Shown here piece by piece: positions 60,275 through 64,000 of a stretch of DNA of 64,000 bases. This DNA comes from Xanthomonas campestris pv. badrii (lineage in GTDB: Bacteria > Pseudomonadota > Gammaproteobacteria > Xanthomonadales > Xanthomonadaceae), in the NCBI RefSeq assembly GCF_012848175.1, contig NZ_CP051651.1, positions 4,165,501-4,229,500 on the forward strand. The letters are read 5' to 3'. The position numbers and the translations under genes were made by a program. Position 1 is the first letter of the stretch. Every line of letters begins with the position of its first letter. The notes under the pieces are model-generated. The model was not told where the DNA came from, made no database searches, and saw only the letters and a program-made list of their open reading frames with translations.

Positions 60275-61143
60275 ATCGCGTCGATGCGCATCTGCATTTC
60301 TGGCATCTGGCGCGTGGCGACTACGCCTGGCTAACCCCCGAGCTTGCGCCGCTGTATCGCGACTTTGCTCCGCACGATGTCAGTGCTGCGCTGGACGCGG
60401 CCGGTGTTGGCAGCGTGGTCGTGGTGCAGGCAGCCGCCACCGAGGCGGAAACCTGCTACCTGTTCGAACTGGCACGCGATGCGCCGCGCATCGCCGGCGT
60501 GGTGGGCTGGGTGGATTTCGACGCACCCGATGCCGCAGCACGCATCGGCGCGCTGGTGCGCTCCAGCGGCGGCCTGCTCAAGGGCCTGCGCCCGATGGTG
60601 CAGGACATCGCCGATGTGCGGTGGCTGGCAAGCCCTACGCTCGATGCCGCCTTCGACGCCATGCTGGCGCACGACCTGGCCTTCGATGCGCTGATCCGCG
60701 CCGTGCACGTGCCGGCGTTGCAGGCACGGCTGCAACGCCATCCATCGCTGCGGGTGGTCGTCGATCATGGCGGCAAACCGGCCATCGCCGCCGGCGAATT
60801 CATCGCCTGGGCGAGCGGCATCGACGCGCTGGCGCAGCATCCCAACGTGCATTGCAAACTCTCCGGCCTGCTCACCGAAGCTGCCCGCGGCGCCGGCATC
60901 GATACACTGGAGCCGTATGTCGCGCATCTGTTCGCGCGCTTCGGTGCGCAGCGCCTGCTGTGGGGCAGCGACTGGCCGGTGCTGACCTTGCGCGCCGATT
61001 ACGCGCACTGGCTCGATCTTGCACAGCGGCTCGTCACCCGGCATGCCCCCGACCACGCCGATGCGGTGTTCGGCGACAACGCACGCACGTTTTATCGTCT
61101 GCCACGGCCGGCGGCCCCCACCTACGGAACCTCATCGGTATGA
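60271..61143 (+). CDS. Amidohydrolase, L-fuconolactonase
   Basis: The 290-residue protein of the amidohydrolase_2 family starts MNRVDAHLHFWHL with the HxH metal ligands and has VVDHGGKPAI and LLWGSDWPVL with the late Asp. This COG3618 type hydrolyses L-fuconolactone to L-fuconate, the step before the dehydratase found at the end of the window. Start and stop overlap with both neighbours by 4 bp. Confidence 0.9.
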   Translation: MNRVDAHLHFWHLARGDYAWLTPELAPLYRDFAPHDVSAALDAAGVGSVVVVQAAATEAETCYLFELARDAPRIAGVVGWVDFDAPDAAARIGALVRSSGGLLKGLRPMVQDIADVRWLASPTLDAAFDAMLAHDLAFDALIRAVHVPALQARLQRHPSLRVVVDHGGKPAIAAGEFIAWASGIDALAQHPNVHCKLSGLLTEAARGAGIDTLEPYVAHLFARFGAQRLLWGSDWPVLTLRADYAHWLDLAQRLVTRHAPDHADAVFGDNARTFYRLPRPAAPTYGTSSV

Positions 61144-61910
61144 CTGTCTCGATCCCTTCGACTCCCAACGAGCGCCTGCGCGGCAAGCGCTGCCTGATCA
61201 CCGCCGCCGGCGCCGGCATCGGCCGCGAAAGCGCGCTGGCCTGCGCACGCGCTGGCGCGCAGGTGATCGCCACCGACATCGACGCCGCTGCCTTGCAGGC
61301 GCTGGCCGCCGAATCGGATGCGATCACCACCCAGCTGCTGGACGTCACCGATGCCGCGGCGATTGCTGCGCTGGTCGCGCAGCACGGCCCGTTCGATGTG
61401 TTGTTCAACTGCGCCGGCTTCGTGCATCAGGGCAGCATTCTCGATTGCGACGAACCGGCATGGCGCCGTTCGTTTTCGATCAATGTCGATGCGATGTACT
61501 ACACCTGCAAGGCGGTGTTGCCGGGCATGCTCGAACGCGGCACCGGCAGCATCATCAACATGTCCTCGGTGGCTTCCAGCATCAAGGGCGTGCCGAACCG
61601 TTTCGTCTACGGCGTGACCAAGGCGGCGGTGATCGGCCTGAGCAAGGCGATTGCCGCCGACTACGTGGCCCAGGGCGTGCGCTGCAATGCGATCTGCCCC
61701 GGCACCATCAAGACACCGTCGCTGGGCCAGCGTGTCAAGGCGCTGGGCGGCGACGAACAGGCGGTGTGGAAGAGCTTCACCGATCGCCAGCCAATGGGCC
61801 GCCTGGGCGACCCGCGCGAGATCGCACAGCTGGTGGTGTACCTGGCCTCGGACGAATCTTCGTTCACCACCGGCCAGACCCACATCATCGATGGCGGCTG
61901 GTCGAACTGA
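61140..61910 (+). CDS. SDR, probable 2-keto-3-deoxy-L-fuconate dehydrogenase
   Basis: The 256-residue short-chain dehydrogenase has GKRCLITAAGAGIGRESALA, an Asp after the second strand (ATDID, NAD preference), NCAGF, INMSSVASSIKG, and YGVTKAAV with Tyr and Lys. In the xanthomonad L-fucose route this enzyme oxidises the product of L-fuconate dehydratase. It overlaps the lactonase by 4 bp. Confidence 0.92.
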   Translation: MTVSIPSTPNERLRGKRCLITAAGAGIGRESALACARAGAQVIATDIDAAALQALAAESDAITTQLLDVTDAAAIAALVAQHGPFDVLFNCAGFVHQGSILDCDEPAWRRSFSINVDAMYYTCKAVLPGMLERGTGSIINMSSVASSIKGVPNRFVYGVTKAAVIGLSKAIAADYVAQGVRCNAICPGTIKTPSLGQRVKALGGDEQAVWKSFTDRQPMGRLGDPREIAQLVVYLASDESSFTTGQTHIIDGGWSN

Positions 61911-62123
61911 GCACTGCTGGCGAACGAGCGTGCAGCCACCAGGCGCGCTCCCGCTCGCCAGGGTTCATCGCGCGGTGTGCGCTGACCCAGAAGGGTATCT
62001 CACACTTGGCGTCACCGCTGTTTGCAGCATGCATCATCCACATTCCTGTTCGAAGCGCACCTTCCGCACCCGACTGCGACGTGTGATTGGCCGCTCCACT
62101 CCTCCCCTGCAAAGGAAGACTGC

Positions 62124-62981
62124 ATGAAACTCGTACGTATTGGCGCCGAAGGCCACGAACGCCCTGGTCTGATCGATAGCGAAGGCCGCATCCGCGACCT
62201 CAGCGGTGTGATCGACGATGTTGCCGGTGAGCATCTCACCAATGCCGGCGTGGACAAGCTGCGCGCGCTGGATGTCTCCGCGCTGCCGGTGATCGAAGGC
62301 GAACAGCGTTACGGCGCCGCCGTGGGCCGCATCGGCAAGTTCATCTGCGTGGGGCTCAACTACGCCGACCATGCCGCCGAATCGGGCATGGACGTGCCGA
62401 AGATGCCGATTCTCTTCATGAAGGCCACCACTGCGGTGTGCGGCCCCAACGACACCGTCATCATCCCGCGCGGCTCGGTCAAGAGCGACTGGGAAGTGGA
62501 GCTGGGCGTGGTGATCGGCGATGTGGCGCGCGATGTGTCGGTGGAGCAAGCGCTGAACCACGTGGCCGGCTACGCGGTGATCAACGACCTGTCCGAGCGC
62601 GAGTTCCAGCTCGAACACGGCGGCCAGTGGGTCAAGGGCAAGAGCGCCGACACCTTCGGCCCGATCGGCCCGTGGCTGGTCACCCGCGACGACATCGCCG
62701 ACCCGCAGAACCTGTCGATGTGGCTGGAGGTCAACGGCCACCGTTACCAGAACGGCAGCACCCGCACGATGGTATTCGGCGTGGCCGAACTGGTCAGCCA
62801 TATCAGCCGCTACATGACGCTGATGCCGGGCGATGTGATCAGCACCGGCACCCCGCCGGGCGTGGGCCTGGGCCAGAAGCCGCCGGTGTATCTGAAGCCG
62901 GGCGATGTGATGGAACTGGAGATCGAAGGCCTGGGTCGCCAGCGCCAGCCGGTGGTGGCGCATCCGCGCGATGCGGGTTGA
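62124..62981 (+). CDS. FAH-family hydrolase, probable 2,4-diketo-3-deoxy-L-fuconate hydrolase
   Basis: The 285-residue protein has the fumarylacetoacetase C-terminal domain: FICVGLNYADHAAESG, SDWEVELGVVIG with the metal Glu residues, and GDVISTGTPPGVG. In this pathway it cleaves the diketo sugar acid to pyruvate and L-lactate. An AAGGAAGA ribosome binding site precedes the ATG. It lies 213 bp after the SDR. Confidence 0.92.
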   Translation: MKLVRIGAEGHERPGLIDSEGRIRDLSGVIDDVAGEHLTNAGVDKLRALDVSALPVIEGEQRYGAAVGRIGKFICVGLNYADHAAESGMDVPKMPILFMKATTAVCGPNDTVIIPRGSVKSDWEVELGVVIGDVARDVSVEQALNHVAGYAVINDLSEREFQLEHGGQWVKGKSADTFGPIGPWLVTRDDIADPQNLSMWLEVNGHRYQNGSTRTMVFGVAELVSHISRYMTLMPGDVISTGTPPGVGLGQKPPVYLKPGDVMELEIEGLGRQRQPVVAHPRDAG

Positions 62982-63125
62982 GGCCGCATGCCTGCAGGAG
63001 GGGGTTGCGGGATTGAGAGCGTGGTAACGCCTTGCGCTCCACCACCCGAACCCTTCTTTTGCAGCAAACGCCGAACAACAAACGTGGACGTCGCCGAGCA
63101 ACTCTGGGTGCGCGCGCTGCAGCTC

Positions 63126-63151
63126 AAGCCCCTCTCCCACCGGGAGAGGGG
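63126..63151. repeat. Copy of the CCTCTCCC..GGGAGAGG palindrome
   Basis: CCCCTCTCCCACCGGGAGAG forms a perfect hairpin between the FAH gene and the dehydratase gene. It could reduce read-through in the fucose operon. Confidence 0.75.
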
Positions 63152-63249
63152 CTCAAGTGCGCTTCACTGCTGTCGTTTTCTTGATCTTTAGTTCTTCCAC
63201 CCATCTTCTTCCGCCCGTTTCATTTTCCGCTTCCATCGCCAGGATTTTC

Positions 63250-64000
63250 ATGCGCACCATCATCGCCCTCGACACCCACGACGTCCGCTTCCCCACCTCG
63301 CGCGAGCTCGATGGGTCGGACGCGATGAACCCGGATCCGGATTACTCGGCCGCCTATGTGGTGCTGCGTACCAATGCACCCAATAATCTGGCCGGTTACG
63401 GCCTGGTATTCACCATCGGCCGCGGCAACGACGTGCAGACCGCTGCGGTGGCTGCCCTGGCCGAGCATGTGATCGGCCTGTCGGTGGACGAAGTCATCGC
63501 CGATCTGGGCGCGTTCGCGCGCCGGCTCACCAACGACTCGCAGCTGCGCTGGCTGGGCCCGGAAAAGGGCGTGATGCACATGGCCATCGGCGCGGTGATC
63601 AACGCCGCCTGGGACCTGGCCGCACGCGCGGCGAACAAGCCGCTGTGGCGCTATATCGCCGAGCTCACGCCCGAGCAGCTGGTCGACACCATCGACTTCC
63701 GCTACCTCACCGATGCGCTCACCCGCGACGAAGCGCTGGCCATCCTGCGCACTGCACAGCCGCAGCGCGCGCAACGCATCGCACAGTTGATCGAGCAAGG
63801 CTATCCGGCCTACACCACTTCACCCGGCTGGCTCGGTTACTCGGACGAGAAGCTGGTGCGGCTGGCCAAGGAAGCGGTGGCCGATGGCTTCCGCACCATC
63901 AAGCTCAAGGTCGGCGCCAACGTGCAGGACGATATCCGTCGCTGCCGGCTGGCGCGCGAAGCCATCGGCCCGGACATCGCAATGGCGGTGGACGCCAACC
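63250..64000 (+). CDS. L-fuconate dehydratase (enolase superfamily), 5' part
   Basis: The first 250 residues are visible. They begin [20 protein letters not shown] and include the capping domain and the first barrel strands. Lys218 and Lys220 in TIKLKVGA and Asp248 in AVDAN match the catalytic lysine and metal aspartate positions of the characterised X. campestris L-fuconate dehydratase. It converts L-fuconate to 2-keto-3-deoxy-L-fuconate. The gene runs off the right edge. Confidence 0.96.
   Translation, partial: MRTIIALDTHDVRFPTSRELDGSDAMNPDPDYSAAYVVLRTNAPNNLAGYGLVFTIGRGNDVQTAAVAALAEHVIGLSVDEVIADLGAFARRLTNDSQLRWLGPEKGVMHMAIGAVINAAWDLAARAANKPLWRYIAELTPEQLVDTIDFRYLTDALTRDEALAILRTAQPQRAQRIAQLIEQGYPAYTTSPGWLGYSDEKLVRLAKEAVADGFRTIKLKVGANVQDDIRRCRLAREAIGPDIAMAVDAN

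Overview
The window is chromosomal DNA of a Xanthomonas, most likely from the X. citri / X. euvesicatoria side of the genus. The evidence is high G+C with strong G/C third positions, a type VI secretion (T6SS) cluster carrying the ECF43 sigma/kinase pair EcfK-PknS, the L-fucose oxidation cluster known from xanthomonads, and many copies of the CCTTCCCCCGC..GCGGGGGAAGG intergenic palindrome. The species placement is inference.

Region 1 (1-23.1 kb) is a T6SS island on the minus strand. Its right part is the structural operon tssB-tssC-hcp-tagJ-tssE-tssF-tssG-clpV, headed by a divergent AraC-type regulator. Its left part is ecfK-pknS-PAAR-TPR/methyltransferase. tssA, tssI (vgrG), tssJ, tssK, tssL and tssM are not in the window and may lie to the left of position 1. 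Between the two parts is an 8-kb accessory stretch: a ThuA-like secreted protein, three short exported-protein genes that carry frameshifts or in-frame stops, a REP-associated transposase with a partial duplication of itself, a decayed IS4-like element, and a lower-GC gene next to clpV whose product shows a caspase-like His/Cys pattern. A 19-bp motif is shared upstream of tssB and of the PAAR gene and is a candidate EcfK promoter.

Region 2 (23.1-32.6 kb) holds housekeeping genes: universal stress protein, maltose O-acetyltransferase, uvrD, an FAD/NAD(P)-binding oxidoreductase and cardiolipin synthase. It also has a (TTG)19 microsatellite and a 175-bp tandem array. Region 3 (31.3-35.6 kb) is a double-HTH LysR regulator divergent from ligK, a PrpF-type tautomerase and ligJ, the lower protocatechuate 4,5-cleavage/gallate route ending in pyruvate and oxaloacetate. 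Region 4 (35.8-43.5 kb) has rpmB-rpmG and a czcCBA-type heavy-metal efflux operon headed by a His-rich exported protein.

Region 5 (43.7-50 kb) holds a DUF885 peptidase-like protein, a 288-bp tandem array that has captured the 3' end of rsmG, rsmG, a PPTase, a GlsB/YeaQ membrane protein, a GFA-family protein and xthA. Region 6 (50-57 kb) is an acetate module: DUF485 protein plus actP, a DcaP-like porin, divergent acs, and a LuxR-type response regulator preceded by a (CTGTTG)19 tract. Region 7 (57-64 kb) has a membrane-anchored thioredoxin with a small Cys-rich exported peptide, a deleted GH43 remnant, and the L-fucose pathway: aldo/keto reductase, lactonase, SDR, FAH-family hydrolase and L-fuconate dehydratase, the last cut by the window end.
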